DNA of 61,912 nucleotides from Rathayibacter rhapontici (GCF_001995175.1 NZ_MUKN01000017.1:1-61912), one strand, 5' to 3'. Positions 9,309 to 19,458 are shown, counted from the stretch's first letter. Numbers and translations are program-made. Notes: generated by a model from the letters alone, not told the origin.

Positions 9309-9838
9309 CAGCTGGTCGGCAGGTTGTAGATGAAGTAGTTGCCGTCCTTGTACTCGGTCCAGACAGCACTGTCACCATCGGGGCCGATGATCTGAGTCGA
9401 GTCCTCTGACATCGTGATGATGCCTCCGCCGCCCTGAATTGACAGACCGTTCTCATTGAGGCTGACGATGCTGTCCCACGCTCGCATCTGCATCGGAATG
9501 CCGTAGCTGACTACGTAGCCGATCCCGCCCTCATAGAAGAGCTGCATCGAATGGGAAGTATCACCGGCCTCCGAAGAGATGACACGGCCGCTCCCCTTCA
9601 GGTGCAGGCGCCCCAAAAGGTCGATCTTGCCGAGCACGTTGAGGAGGCCGAAGACCTTCGCGGACCCGCCACCCTCAGCGCCGGTCGCTTCATCGCCGAC
9701 GACCAGACCCTCGGGTGAACGGATGGTGAGCGCGCCACGGTCAACGCTGCCGTTGTTCAGCGGGTTCGCGGACGCGAGACGCTTCACGAGCCGCCAGAGC
9801 GCGGCAAGGCTGTTGTCTTCCGGGTTGTCGATCGCCAC
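9308..9838 (-). CDS. Minor tail protein
   Basis: 176 residues from GTG 9838, chosen because a perfect AGGAGG lies nine bases upstream and the upstream gene stops at 9840. The Gly-rich, beta-prone sequence (LHLKGSGRVISSEAGD, GLSIQGGGGIITMSED) resembles tail tip or short fibre proteins. No enzyme motif is seen. Confidence 0.65.
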   Translation of the reverse strand: MAIDNPEDNSLAALWRLVKRLASANPLNNGSVDRGALTIRSPEGLVVGDEATGAEGGGSAKVFGLLNVLGKIDLLGRLHLKGSGRVISSEAGDTSHSMQLFYEGGIGYVVSYGIPMQMRAWDSIVSLNENGLSIQGGGGIITMSEDSTQIIGPDGDSAVWTEYKDGNYFIYNLPTS

Positions 9839-9839
9839 G

Positions 9840-10931
9840 TCACACCTCCTGTGTTGTGAGCGCGAGCTCTTCCGTGAGGTTCCCGGAGATGCCGATGACG
9901 TAGAGCTGCTGCCAGCCGTCCTCGATGAACACGTGCCCGAACCAGCCGAGACGGACGCGACTGCCGATCGTGAATCTTCCGGGCGGAACAGGCAGGAGAC
10001 CCGCGATGATGCTGAAGCTGCGCTGACTGATCGGCTCCCGATGAGTCTCGAGATCCACGGCAGCCATCGCGTCGAGGACCGGCTTGCTCTCCTCGGACTT
10101 CCCGAAAATACTGCGGTCAAGGATCGGCGTCGTGAACCCGTCGAACGTGCCCGCGAAACCGACCTTCATCGACTCGCCCTGCCCGTTACCGAGCGCGAAC
10201 ACGCCCGTGAGCTGCAAGGCCGCGTCGCTCTTCACCCGAATGTCGCGCACGATCGGACTGTGCGACGTCGCCAACGCTTCGACCACTTCGCCGGTCAGGA
10301 GCGGGTTGCCTGCGAGGGCGAGATGCTCGAGCCGGTAGCTGTCGTCCCAGCGGGGACGGAAATAGATGTGCGGCCCGGCCTTCTCGAGGCTTTCGAGAGC
10401 GTCCTCGATTGTCTCGAAGCCGTCGTTCTCCCACTTCATCGTCAGGTCGCCAGGAGCGTCGATGGGGCGGGCGACGCGGAGACGCCACGGATGATCAGCC
10501 GGAGCCGCGTCGTTCGTGGCGCGCTCCACGATTGCCCGCAGCGCGCCATCGGGTGCACGGTCCGCGAACTCGAGCGCCGTCCCGACGTCGTAGCCGCGGT
10601 GCCCCCACGTGAAGCGGCGGGAGAAGATCGCACGGAGTTCGACGTGGTTGAGGATCAGCCGTTGAGCGTCCTCGTCCCACTCCCACGAGATGACGATGCC
10701 CGCGTAGATCGGGTCCTCGTCATCCCAGGACTGCACCAGCACGCGCGTCCACGAGTGGGCGATGTCCTGCCACTGCGCCTTGCTCAGCCCTGGCAGTACT
10801 GGCCCGTGGAGGATGAAACTGTGCGCGCCACCGCCCGGCTGACTCGCGGAGGTATTCCAGTTGCCGTCCGCGGGGATGACCTTGTAGAGCCGGTCACCGG
10901 TCTGCAGGTCGCAGATCCACCAGTTCCACAT
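9840..10931 (-). CDS. Tail-tip / baseplate hub-like minor tail protein
   Basis: 363 residues from ATG 10931 (MWNWWICDLQTGDRLYK), preceded by GGAG; a longer reading overlapping the upstream gene is rejected. Position directly after the Dit-like gene is where siphoviruses place the tail-associated hub (Tal/gp27-like). The sequence (SWEWDEDAQRLILNHVELR, WGHRGYDVG) fits beta-rich hub proteins, but I assign it mainly from synteny. Confidence 0.7.
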   Translation of the reverse strand: MWNWWICDLQTGDRLYKVIPADGNWNTSASQPGGGAHSFILHGPVLPGLSKAQWQDIAHSWTRVLVQSWDDEDPIYAGIVISWEWDEDAQRLILNHVELRAIFSRRFTWGHRGYDVGTALEFADRAPDGALRAIVERATNDAAPADHPWRLRVARPIDAPGDLTMKWENDGFETIEDALESLEKAGPHIYFRPRWDDSYRLEHLALAGNPLLTGEVVEALATSHSPIVRDIRVKSDAALQLTGVFALGNGQGESMKVGFAGTFDGFTTPILDRSIFGKSEESKPVLDAMAAVDLETHREPISQRSFSIIAGLLPVPPGRFTIGSRVRLGWFGHVFIEDGWQQLYVIGISGNLTEELALTTQEV

Positions 10932-10942
10932 GTGCGCTCCGA

Positions 10943-11704
10943 TCAGCCGGCGAGGTGCGTGTCCGTGACGGTCACCTTGAGGACGGCGAGGTTGGTGGCG
11001 GTGTGCTCGAACTGGACGCCCGGCGGGATCGCCCACGTGTCCGCGCGGCCGACGCCACCAGCAACGAACTGCCCGTTGACGCGGAGACGGCCATCGCGCA
11101 TGTCGATCGACACCTGCTCGTCTGCCGCGATTGGGCGGGTGATTTCGTACTGCTTCCCGTCGGGGCCGTTGATCGTCGTGCCGATGGGCAGCACTCCGTA
11201 AACGTCCATGACAGGAAGCGCGGGGAATGATCCGTAGTGGTATGCGGGTTCCTGCTCGAACACGCGTCGTTCCCCGTAGATGCGCGGGTCGGGGCAGCGG
11301 AGTTGCAGCTTCCACCGCGCGAGGAGATCGCCGGGCAGAATCTCGAAGCTCGACATGGTCCGCTGGGCGAGCGTGTGCGTGACGTCCGATCCGCGGCGCA
11401 CGACCACACGACCGGTGCGGCCATGCCACAGGAGAGCGCCGAACGCTCGCGCGTACCGACGCAACTCCTCCGGGCTGTCCGCCTCACACATGCCACCCCA
11501 CGTCAGGGTGCGCGCCCCCAGGTAGCCGGGACTGTCGAACCCACCGTGCGCGGACGTGAACAGGGTCTCGTCGCGGCGGAAATCCACCGAGTCGTACCAG
11601 CCCAGGAACTCGTCCGTGTTGATCGAGAACCCCGTGTGTGCGTCTTCCGAATGCAGCACGAAGTCATCAAGGGTGATCACGTCACCAGCCACAGGAGGGA
11701 ACAT
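10943..11704 (-). CDS. Distal tail (Dit-like) minor tail protein
   Basis: 253 residues from ATG 11704 (GTG 11707 is the alternative), overlapping the tape-measure stop. Features such as YLGARTLTWGGMCEADSPEE and RWKLQLRCPDPRIYGERR match siphovirus Dit proteins, which form the ring joining tail tube and tip. It is first of the baseplate genes after the tape measure. Confidence 0.75.
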   Translation of the reverse strand: MFPPVAGDVITLDDFVLHSEDAHTGFSINTDEFLGWYDSVDFRRDETLFTSAHGGFDSPGYLGARTLTWGGMCEADSPEELRRYARAFGALLWHGRTGRVVVRRGSDVTHTLAQRTMSSFEILPGDLLARWKLQLRCPDPRIYGERRVFEQEPAYHYGSFPALPVMDVYGVLPIGTTINGPDGKQYEITRPIAADEQVSIDMRDGRLRVNGQFVAGGVGRADTWAIPPGVQFEHTATNLAVLKVTVTDTHLAG

Positions 11705-14537
11705 CACAGTCCTCTCAGTCGTGCCGTCTGCCAGTCCGCTGCGGCCTGACCGATCTCTCGCTCCGACTGTCGCGGCTGCGGGTTGATGACCATGGCGAGC
11801 GTGGTCGTAGAGGTTGCCGAGCTCGCCCCGCCCCAGCCGCCACCGGTGCCCGGTGAGAAGCTGCGACCCTCGCTCGCGTACGCACCCGCGTAGACCGCCG
11901 GGTCGTACGCACTCACGCGGCCCGCGGTGCCACCGTCAGCGAATGCGCCCGAGAGCATGCCGCGCAGGTCATCGATCGAAGCCCCACCGTTGATCGCCTT
12001 CAGCGTGGTGCGGTGCTTGTCCGCCTGGCCGTACTTGTTACTGACGACCTCTTCGCCCGTGGAGAGCGCATAGATGCCAGCCGTGTCCGACCATGCCGTG
12101 CCGGGCCCCCAGATCGTGCCGCCATCCGCCTTCTTCAGGACGCCACTGCCAGACGACGAGAGGCCAGCTCCGGGCAGCGCGAACGCGCTATCGAACTTCG
12201 TTTGCACGCTGGCCGTCATGTAGATCGTGGCGCCGTTGTTGCGGTCGATGAACGAGTCGATCTCGGTCTGCGCTTCCGGGATGCCAGTGAGGCCCACCGC
12301 GGTGGAGACGCTGCCGGGAATGAGGCCCAAATCGTCCGCGTACTTCTGGGCGGCGGCACCGGTGATGCCGAACTGCTCCAACGATCGGATCAGCTCATCA
12401 CGACCACGAGCAACCGCGGCAGACGCATCCTCCTGGCTTCCCGTCTGCTCTAGGATCGCCGCAGCAGCACCCAGAGCCGACTGGGCGATCGCGTCAAGCG
12501 CACCCTGGTTCGAACGGCCCTGCTCAGTCGACACGTCCAGCGACACGCCGTTCGCGATGACCGACTCAGTAAGCGCGTCGATCGACGCCTCGAACTCGCG
12601 GGTTGCTGAGTTCACGTTCAATTGCGCCGAACCGAAGCCACGGATCGCGTCTGCAAGCGCATCGATGTCGACCTCGGCGGACTGCGCCTTACCTGCCAGT
12701 ACCTCGAGCTGCTTGGCGTTCTTCTCCGCGGAAGCGGCGCCACCCTCCTGCGCCTCAGAAGCGCCGATGAGCGCGTCCTCGTACTGCGGGAACATCTCCT
12801 TGACCTGCTCGATCGAGTACCCCTGAGCCAAAGCGGCCTGGGCCATGCGCTCGAACTGCTCGGCCGCGGTATCGGCAGCGCCACCCTCAACCAGCGCCTT
12901 GAGGTTCATGTCGAGCCCAGCGAACTGGTCGCGGGTGGCTTTCACGCCATCCTGGATCGGTCCGCCGAACGCCTGGTTGACGCCCGACACGAACCTGTTG
13001 ATCTTCGAGTTCATGTCGTCGCCGAGGACTACGTCCAACGCAGACCCGAGGTCCTCGACCTCCGAGGCGCCATCGAGATCTGCGAACAGCGTGTCCAAGC
13101 CCTCGAGAGACTTCGCAGCTTTCGCCGTCTCCTCGAGACCAGCCGCACCCTTGAAACCGGCCGTCGCGATTGCAGACAGGACCGTCGCAACGGTCGCCAG
13201 TGCAGCAATCGCACCGAGCCCCTTCGCGGCGCCCGTCGCGAACTTCGCAGTCTTCGGCATCTCCGTGTTCAGCGTGATGAGGTTGCGCCTCATGTCACCG
13301 ACACGGGTTGCCCCAACAAGGAGCAGCCCGCCAAGGAGCGTGAACCCTCCGACAGTCGTTGCGATCGCCATGCCGGTGGAGATGATCGGGGCGGGGAGCG
13401 CGCCGAACCAGTCGACGAGATCAGTTGCCCGCTGAGTCATCTCGCGCAGTACCTCGTTGGCGCCCGAGCCTGCCTGGATGAGCGCGGTGTCGATCGACCC
13501 CTGCAGGTACTCCATGTCGCCCGCGAGGTTGTCGAGCTTGATCGCCGCCGTGATCGCCGCGTAACCCGCGTCGTTGGTCTTGTCGATCCAAGCCTGGATG
13601 CCGTCGGCGCCCTGGTTGTAGAGCACGCTCGCAGCGCGGACAGCGTCGGACCCGAAGATCGTTGCAAGGGTCGAGTCCCGCTCAGCGTCGGTCTTGCCGA
13701 TGAACGCAGCTTCGAGCTGCCCGGCGATCTCGGACATGCCGAGCATGCTGCCCTGCGCGTCGTAGACGGAGATCCCGTAGTCCTCCATCAGGCCCTTGGC
13801 CTTAGCGGAGGGGTTCTGCAGCGCGAGGATCGCGGTCTTCAGCGACGTGCCCGCGTCGGAGCCGAGGAGGCCAGCGGACGCGAATGCCGCCAGCGTTCCC
13901 GTGGTCTCCTCGATGGAGAAACCAGCCTGCGACGCGACAAGTCCACCCTGGTTCAGCGCGGCGGCGAGGTCCTCAACGGAGCCCTGCGCTTGCCAGCGCC
14001 AGCCGCGAGGAGATCCGCGATGTGCGGGACCTCGGAGCCCTTCTTGTTGAACTGCGTCATCGCCGTGGCAGCGATCTCGGCCGCGTCGGCGACGCCGAGG
14101 CCACCGGCGGCGGCGAGGTCGAGGGACCCGGCGAGCGCGCCGCCCGTGATGTCCGCCGTTGAGATGCCCGCCTTCGCGAGCTCATCGATCGCGTTGGCCG
14201 CTTCGGTCGCAGAGAACGCGGTCTTCGCGCCCGCGTCGAGGGCGGCATCGCGCAGGAGCGCCATGTTGTCGGCGCTCTCGTGCGTGGACGCCTGAACCTC
14301 AGACATCGCCTTGTCGAACTCCGCGAACTTCGCGACCGCGACACCGACGCCAGCGAGGATCAGCCCGCCCATGACCGTTGCCTGGGCGCCCACCTCGGAC
14401 ATCGCCTCGTGCTGCTTCCTCAGCGCCGCCTCAGACTCCGCCGTGGAGTCCTGCGTGGCACGCGAAGCCTTCTTCATATCCGCGATGTAGCTGCCGACCT
14501 TAGCGAGGAGACTGATCTGTGTGACGCGTTCCGGCAT
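11704..14537 (-). CDS. Tape measure protein, frameshifted as read
   Basis: ATG 14537 with an AGGAG site. The N-terminal frame shows the TP901-type tape-measure core (FDKAMSEVQASTHESADNM, KTAFSATEAANAIDELAKAG). At about 13,988 the frame must slip -1 (AAGAGK|AQGSVEDLAAALNQGG) to continue to the stop at 11704, giving 944 residues. One missing G in AAG(G)CGC explains it. Hydrophobic segments around 13,200-13,420 and an Ala-rich coiled body follow. It sets tail length and assembles with the chaperones encoded just upstream. Confidence 0.85.
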
Positions 14538-14562
14538 GCGGTCAGCTCCTCGCTCTGTTCAG

Positions 14563-15377
14563 TTACTTGTCTCGGAGCTTCACCGAGTAAATGGCCCCGC
14601 GGCGCAGGTCGTTCTCGCCGTACTTGGCGCGGTCCGTTTCCTTCTGCCGATCAATCGCCTCTTGCGCGAAGTCGGTGTCTTGATGCACGACGAATCGCCC
14701 CTCATATGCCGGGTCCGTCGCGACACTCATCGGGAAGCCGTGCGGTCCCCGGTCCCTGTCTTCTTCGCTCGAGGCGAGGAGCGCGGCGACCTGTTCGCCG
14801 TCCCACTCGGGCTCGCGGGAGGCGACGAGGCGGGAGATGCGTCCTTGCTCGTCCCGCTCGATTTCGATGACCTCACGGGGCTCCCACCCGCCGAGCCTGC
14901 GGGGTGAGACTCCAAGCTCTCGGGCGAGTCGGCGGACTGCTCGAGCGTGCGGAGTCGCGCTTTTTTTGCTGCGATGGTCCGCATCTGAGGCATGCCCTGG
15001 TTGAGGATGAAAACCGCATTGAAGATGTCGACCCTGGTCGGGCCGGACAGGATCGGCCACAGCTCCGCCCATGTCGTAGCAGGGATGAACTCTTCCGGCC
15101 TGTCCTCGTCCACGAGGTAACCGGAAACCTGCGCGACATCCTTCGCCACTTCACGCACGTTGTACTTGAACGTCTGATCCTTCTCCACGCCCGGCTGAGG
15201 CGTCGACTCGTACGTCCGGCGAGCCCACTCCTCCGGATCGATCGCGCGAAACCGGAGGGAAACCAGGTGCTCGCCGACGAGGGCGGCGACGTCCACGTGC
15301 ATGTTCGGGTCGCGATCGGGGCGGGGTGTCTTGCTCGTCGTGTCGATGAGCTGGCTGAGGCCGGCTAGTCCGGTCAT
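14563..15377 (-). CDS. Tail assembly chaperone, long -1 frameshift product (gpGT-like)
   Basis: The gene starts at ATG 15377. At the slippery heptamer A-AAA-AAA (minus strand, 14967-14961) a -1 slip changes frame, giving ...TIAAKK then SATPHARAVRRLARELG and ending at 14563 (271 residues). The downstream frame has no start of its own. This gene pair, between major tail protein and tape measure, with a slippery run is the classic siphovirus arrangement in which the long form bridges tape measure and tube subunits. Confidence 0.85.
14727..15377 (-). CDS. Tail assembly chaperone, short zero-frame product (gpG-like)
   Basis: 216 residues read without frameshifting. The first 137 are shared with the long form (MTGLAGLSQLIDTTSKTP...). 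After the A7 run the zero frame gives a low-complexity Ser/Pro/Arg tail to 14727. Normally the abundant product that coats the tape measure. Confidence 0.8.
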   Translation of the reverse strand: MTGLAGLSQLIDTTSKTPRPDRDPNMHVDVAALVGEHLVSLRFRAIDPEEWARRTYESTPQPGVEKDQTFKYNVREVAKDVAQVSGYLVDEDRPEEFIPATTWAELWPILSGPTRVDIFNAVFILNQGMPQMRTIAAKKARLRTLEQSADSPESLESHPAGSAGGSPVRSSKSSGTSKDASPASSPPASPSGTANRSPRSSPRAKKTGTGDRTASR

Positions 15378-15413
15378 GATGTTCCTCCCACGGAAACGCC
15401 CTCGGATGGTGGG

Positions 15414-15454
15414 CCTGCCGGGCGCTCCGTGGGCGCGGTTGTACGCCCGGCAGG
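15414..15454 (-). terminator. Hairpin between major tail protein and chaperones
   Basis: A perfect 11-bp inverted repeat (CCTGCCGGGCG / CGCCCGGCAGG, 19-base loop) just after the major tail protein stop. There is no T-run, so it may be a partial terminator or an mRNA-stabilising stem that keeps the abundant upstream message separate from chaperone expression. Confidence 0.6.
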
Positions 15455-15466
15455 GGTAGGTGGGGG

Positions 15467-15979
15467 TTACGCCCCAGCGACGACCTCGACATCGGTCGCC
15501 ACACGGCGGCGGACGTTGAGGCGCTGGATGCGCTTGAGCTCCGTGTTGCGGGTGGGCATGACCTTGCGCTGACGACCCGCGCGAACAGGGATCACGTCCA
15601 CGACCTGATCCGCGGCGAACGCGAGCTCACGATCCACGGCGAAACGCTCCACGATGTAGCCGGTCGCCCGGTACGGGAGCGCGAGACGCAGCTCGTCATC
15701 GGCCGTATTCGTGTACACGTACGAGATCTCGAGCGTGTGCTCGTCGGTCCCGTCGTACTGCACCGGCTGAGCCACCCCGACACGGTTCGCCGTGATCGGC
15801 GCGTCGTTGACCGTGTGGTTGTACTCACCCTCACCGACCCACAGGGACAGCGGGATCACCGTGGCACCGTTCAGTTCAGCGGCGGTCGGCGCGTTGATGT
15901 CCGCAATCGCGGGCACCCACACGGCCAGGAAGTTGTCATCCGCGAGAATGCCCTCGGGAATTTCGACGTCAAATGCCAT
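15467..15979 (-). CDS. Major tail protein
   Basis: 170 residues from ATG 15979 with GGAG upstream; a longer overlapping reading is rejected. It lies between the tail terminator and the chaperones, the standard site of the tail-tube subunit. It is beta-rich (LEISYVYTNTADDELRLALP) and ends in a positively charged segment. The strong hairpin behind the gene fits a highly expressed virion protein. Confidence 0.8.
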   Translation of the reverse strand: MAFDVEIPEGILADDNFLAVWVPAIADINAPTAAELNGATVIPLSLWVGEGEYNHTVNDAPITANRVGVAQPVQYDGTDEHTLEISYVYTNTADDELRLALPYRATGYIVERFAVDRELAFAADQVVDVIPVRAGRQRKVMPTRNTELKRIQRLNVRRRVATDVEVVAGA

Positions 15980-16184
15980 CAGGCTTCTCCTTCGTAGATT
16001 CGCCCACGGAATTGGAACCGGACCGCTTACGTGCAGGCCGGATGACGTGCTTCGACGGCCGCGGTTCGGAAACCGGCGACTTGTCGAGCACCTTGTAGCG
16101 GTCGGGGAACGCAGCGACCAGCGCCACGGGGGCGTCGAACTCGTGCAAAGCACCATCGACGGATCTCACTCGAACGAAACTCAC
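15969..16184 (-). CDS. Small phage protein of tail module
   Basis: 71 residues from GTG 16184, overlapping the upstream stop (GTGA) and the next start. Hydrophobic N-terminus, then a basic Ser/Arg tail. No family recognised; small genes at this point in actinophage tail modules are usually of unknown role. Confidence 0.55.
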   Translation of the reverse strand: MSFVRVRSVDGALHEFDAPVALVAAFPDRYKVLDKSPVSEPRPSKHVIRPARKRSGSNSVGESTKEKPDGI

Positions 16185-16612
16185 GAGACGTCCTTCCGGG
16201 AGATGAACATGAACGTGACATCGCAGTAGTACAGGGGCGGCGACACGTTGGTATCGGGGAGGACGCGGTCGACGGTGTCGAGCTCAAGCGAGGACACCTT
16301 CCGGCCAGCGACCACAGGGGTGGCGCCGACCAAGCGGGTGAGAAGCCGGTCGACGAGGTCCGCGCAACCCAGCGCAGACACCGACACGGCACGCACCTCG
16401 TAGTGGTACGTCGCCTTCGAGTCCACGCGAGCCTTCACCGCAGTGCGCTCATCGTTCAGCTCATCCGGCGGCGTCGGGTAGACGATCACGTACGTAGACC
16501 GCTGCAACTTCCCATCCGGAGACACCAGAGCCGACGCATGCACCTTGCCGGCGAGGTCCGCGTCAGCCGTCAGCAGAGCCGCGACTGCCTCGTAATGCTC
16601 ACGGATCATCAC
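16181..16612 (-). CDS. Tail terminator protein
   Basis: 143 residues (GTG 16612; ATG 16609 also possible). Begins REHYEAVAALLTADADLAGKVH and has a beta-strand core ending YYCDVTFMFISRK, as in lambda gpU-type tail completion proteins. It precedes the major tail protein, where the terminator ring protein is expected. Confidence 0.7.
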   Translation of the reverse strand: MMIREHYEAVAALLTADADLAGKVHASALVSPDGKLQRSTYVIVYPTPPDELNDERTAVKARVDSKATYHYEVRAVSVSALGCADLVDRLLTRLVGATPVVAGRKVSSLELDTVDRVLPDTNVSPPLYYCDVTFMFISRKDVS

Positions 16613-17049
16613 AGCCCCCGCTTCCGCAACGACTGATCCACCGCGAGCTGCATGCGATCCACGAACTCACGCTCAGCGAACACCTGCGCACGATCGATCG
16701 AACCGCGCGCATTCCCGCGGACGCCCTTGTTGGCTTCCTCGAGAATGCCCAGCGACGGGATCAGACCGCCTCGACCCGTCTTGCCGCCATAACGCTTCAG
16801 GTTCGGGCCGACATCCACGCGATAGGTGTTGTCCGACGCGGCGAGCATCCGCAGATCCGAGTAGTCGATGGTCGGCGCATACCGGCGAGCGATCGACCTG
16901 CCGAACGAACGGCGTGCGTCATCCGCCCAAAACTTCTTTGTCCGGATCGCCGACTGTTGCATCGACTTCCGCACCTCAACCTTCGCCACCACGGCAAGGT
17001 CAGCGCTCAACGTCCGCAGCTCGCTGAAGTCATAGGACACGCCGCTCAC
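16609..17049 (-). CDS. HK97 gp10-like neck/tail-completion protein
   Basis: 146 residues from GTG 17049, overlapping the upstream stop. An amphipathic N-terminal helix (SELRTLSADLAVVAKVEVRK), then a basic central region and YGGKTGRGGLIPSLGILE, resembles gp10-like proteins that join head and tail. Order (connector, this gene, tail terminator) supports the call. Confidence 0.7.
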   Translation of the reverse strand: MSGVSYDFSELRTLSADLAVVAKVEVRKSMQQSAIRTKKFWADDARRSFGRSIARRYAPTIDYSDLRMLAASDNTYRVDVGPNLKRYGGKTGRGGLIPSLGILEEANKGVRGNARGSIDRAQVFAEREFVDRMQLAVDQSLRKRGL

Positions 17050-17437
17050 GAGGATTCCTCCTCGACCGGGAACCGCAACGCCGTCACCTGACCCGACTCC
17101 GGCTGACCAGCGACACGAAACCGCCGACCCACAAGACCCGGATCAACCGACGACGCCGACACGATCGCGTACATGCCCTCATGCACCCCTGACGTGCCCA
17201 CAGGCAGCTTCAAAACCACCGACTGCACCGAAGCCGACTGACCAGCAGCCGACGCGTCAGAAACCGTCGTAGAAGACCACTTCAGGCGAGCGGGACCCGA
17301 GTAGACCGGGGAGCCGATTGACTCGACCGTCTCGAAGTTCGGCCCCGGCTCGGAGGTGAGGGTGCCGATTGCGACCGTCTCCGTCATCAGGCGTCGATGA
17401 ATCGGCGGCCCTGCCCGAGCACGCCGTGAACGCTCAC
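17046..17437 (-). CDS. Head-tail connector protein, frameshifted as read
   Basis: Best read from GTG 17437 (overlapping the upstream stop as GTGA): VSVHGVLGQGRRFIDA, then TGA. A single -1 jump at about 17,388-17,392 (GCC(C)TG) joins it to LMTETVAIGTLTSEPG and on to 17046, 130 residues in total. The later part contains YSGPARLKWSS, typical of connector or stopper proteins. Without the repair the usable start would be ATG 17387. Confidence 0.7.
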
Positions 17438-17802
17438 CACCCGGACTCCGCATCCCACGAGCGAGAACGCGCGTAGCCTGCCGGGCGTATGGTGAACGCT
17501 CCCGAAGAAGCCACGCCAGACGGCGTCAGCATCGCGAACTCCGCGTCTGACAGGTACAACGCTCCGGTCGACACGGCCGCATCGAGCCGGTAGCGGTAGT
17601 CATCGCCCTGCTCCTCGAGCTTGCCCTCAGGATTGCGAAGGACACGCAGCACCATCGAGCACTGCACCTGAGTCGCCAGCGACGTAAATACAGGGTCAGC
17701 CAGTCGAGTCTCGGCCCCCGGAACTCGCGAGACGATGATCGCCCACGCGTCCCCGAGAAGCTTCGACCCGACCGTCTGCTCCTGCTCGGTGAGGGTGCGC
17801 AA
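17434..17802 (-). CDS. Head-tail adaptor (Gp15/Gp19/Gp42-type connector)
   Basis: 122 residues; the only in-frame start after the preceding stop is TTG 17802. The helical N-terminus (LTEQEQTVGSKLLGDAWAII) followed by QCSMVLRVLRNPEG matches connector proteins that dock on the portal. It lies between the capsid and neck genes. Confidence 0.7.
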   Translation of the reverse strand: MRTLTEQEQTVGSKLLGDAWAIIVSRVPGAETRLADPVFTSLATQVQCSMVLRVLRNPEGKLEEQGDDYRYRLDAAVSTGALYLSDAEFAMLTPSGVASSGAFTIRPAGYARSRSWDAESGW

Positions 17803-17857
17803 CGACTATCCGCTAGATCCTGCGACGTAGCCGGTCCAGCCATCGCGCACCCCTCCG

Positions 17858-18013
17858 TTACTTCTCGTCCGGCTTCGAAGCCCGCGCGGGCTTGAAGACC
17901 GACTTGTTCTGGATCGCCTTCACGGCCCAGGCGGGCACCTCGTCGCCCGGAGCGAACGTGTGCGACACGCCATCCTCGTCATGGACGGTGACGTACGAGA
18001 TCAGCTCGCTCAT
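17858..18013 (-). CDS. Small phage head-module protein
   Basis: 51 residues from ATG 18013, overlapping the capsid stop as ATGA. VTVHDEDGVSHTFAPGDEVPAW resembles the short beta-type proteins often encoded after actinophage capsid genes. Function unknown. Confidence 0.6.
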   Translation of the reverse strand: MSELISYVTVHDEDGVSHTFAPGDEVPAWAVKAIQNKSVFKPARASKPDEK

Positions 18014-19031
18014 GCGGCCACGACCGCCTGGAAGGTGAGGTCGGGGTTGGCGAGCACGGGGAGCGCGATGCCCGCCGCCTTCGTCCACACCGCGACCGGG
18101 TCCTTCGTCGAGTAGGAGCCGGCGACGATTCCGGGCTCGTCTCCTGCAAGGCCAAACTCGGACTCGAGCGACTCGGCCGTGGTTCCCCAGAACGTGCCAC
18201 CGAGCTGCGACGCGCCGGGCGCGGGCAGGAGGATGACGTTGTTCGCGGGGATGACCCGGGTGGCGACACCGCCGACGTTGATCTGCGCCTCGTTGACGAC
18301 GATCGGGGGCAGGCCGTAGGCCTGCAGGATCGTGTTCAGGATGAGGGGCGAGACGATCGACGGGGCGACACCAGAAGTGGCGGCGAACGCCCGGACCTCA
18401 GCGGTGCGGAGGATCGCGGACAGCACCGCCTGCGAAGTGAGGATCGCGCCGGGGTTCTGACCACCGTTGTTCGTGCGGTAGGCGTCGACCAGGCGATGAG
18501 GTCAGCGATCGGAGTCGCCGAAGCGGAAACCGTCCACAGGGTGCCGGGCGCCTGGTTGGTGTGACCGGCGCGGCGACCGAAGTCGACGTCAGCGATCACG
18601 CCGTCCTCGTTGATGCTGACCTTGCCAGTGGCAAGAGCGGCACCCCGAGCGAGCTCGATGCGCGCAGCGACCGACTGGACCATGCGGTCGGTGTCGTTGA
18701 ACACCGCGTTCACAATCTGGTCGGGGAGCTGGCGCTGACGGAGACGGTCGTACTCGGAGAGCTTGATCTTCCGCGAGATCGGGGGGAGCTCGCCGGTGAC
18801 GCGGGTGACACCGGGGCGCGAAGCGATCGCGGACTCAGCGTCGAACGCGCGGAAAGTGGCCGCCTCGGCGAGTCCCTGCCCGCCACGGGAGAAGCGGTAG
18901 TTCAGGTCGTCGACGTTCTCCGAAGGGAGGAACTGCGACAGGGTGAACTGGTTGGCCTCGAGGTCGGCGAGCGCGGCGCGCGCGTACCCGGTCAGCTCGG
19001 TGGGCGTGATGTAGTCGGTAGTGATCAGCAT
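18010..19031 (-). CDS. Major capsid protein, frameshifted as read
   Basis: ATG 19031 with an AGGAGG site. The first frame (LITTDYITPTELTGYARAA ... ISRKIKLSEYDRLRQRQLPD) is the N-arm and first part of an HK97-fold capsid. At about 18,489 the frame slips -1 (IADLIAW|VDAYRTNNGGQNPGAILTS) and continues to 18010, 340 residues in total. The missing base is a G after TGG. An intact phage needs this protein, so either the sequence has an error or the prophage is dead. Confidence 0.85.
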
Positions 19032-19044
19032 TTCTCAGCCCTCC

Positions 19045-19431
19045 TTAGATGTACTGGATACGGCCCGCGACGTCGGCCTTACCGGCGGCGTCAATGGCGA
19101 ACGGAAGCTTGGACTCGTTGACGCGACCGTGCACGAGGATCGGCACGACGATGTCGCCACTGCCGACCTTCTGGCCGGTCAGCAGGTGTCCGACGAGCGT
19201 CTGGCGCCCATCGGTGGCAGCGTCGTCGTAGAGGCCGTACTTGCCCGACGCGGTGATCCTGCCGAGCTTCGTGCCCGAAGGCAGGTGCCCAGACGGGTAG
19301 TGGGTGCCGGCGGTGAGGCCGGACGAGGTGAGGGTGACAGTGCCGCTGATCGCGGCGTCCTGTCCGTGTGCCGAGTCGAGCCAGGACTGGTCGTCCGACC
19401 CGAACGACTCGACGCGAGGCGCGAGGTCCAT
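19045..19431 (-). CDS. Head decoration protein
   Basis: 128 residues from ATG 19431 with GGAG upstream. HYPSGHLPSGTKLGRIT is the characteristic segment of actinophage gpD/HDPD-type decoration proteins that sit on the capsid surface. It lies between scaffold and major capsid. Confidence 0.8.
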   Translation of the reverse strand: MDLAPRVESFGSDDQSWLDSAHGQDAAISGTVTLTSSGLTAGTHYPSGHLPSGTKLGRITASGKYGLYDDAATDGRQTLVGHLLTGQKVGSGDIVVPILVHGRVNESKLPFAIDAAGKADVAGRIQYI

Positions 19432-19458
19432 GGGGTCTCCTTTGGAGAGTTGAGGGGG

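Noticed and set aside
16609-18088. Longer N-terminal readings of several head and tail genes
   Set aside because: They cross upstream stops of coupled genes or lack ribosome sites; starts with GTGA/ATGA overlaps or GGAG sites were preferred.
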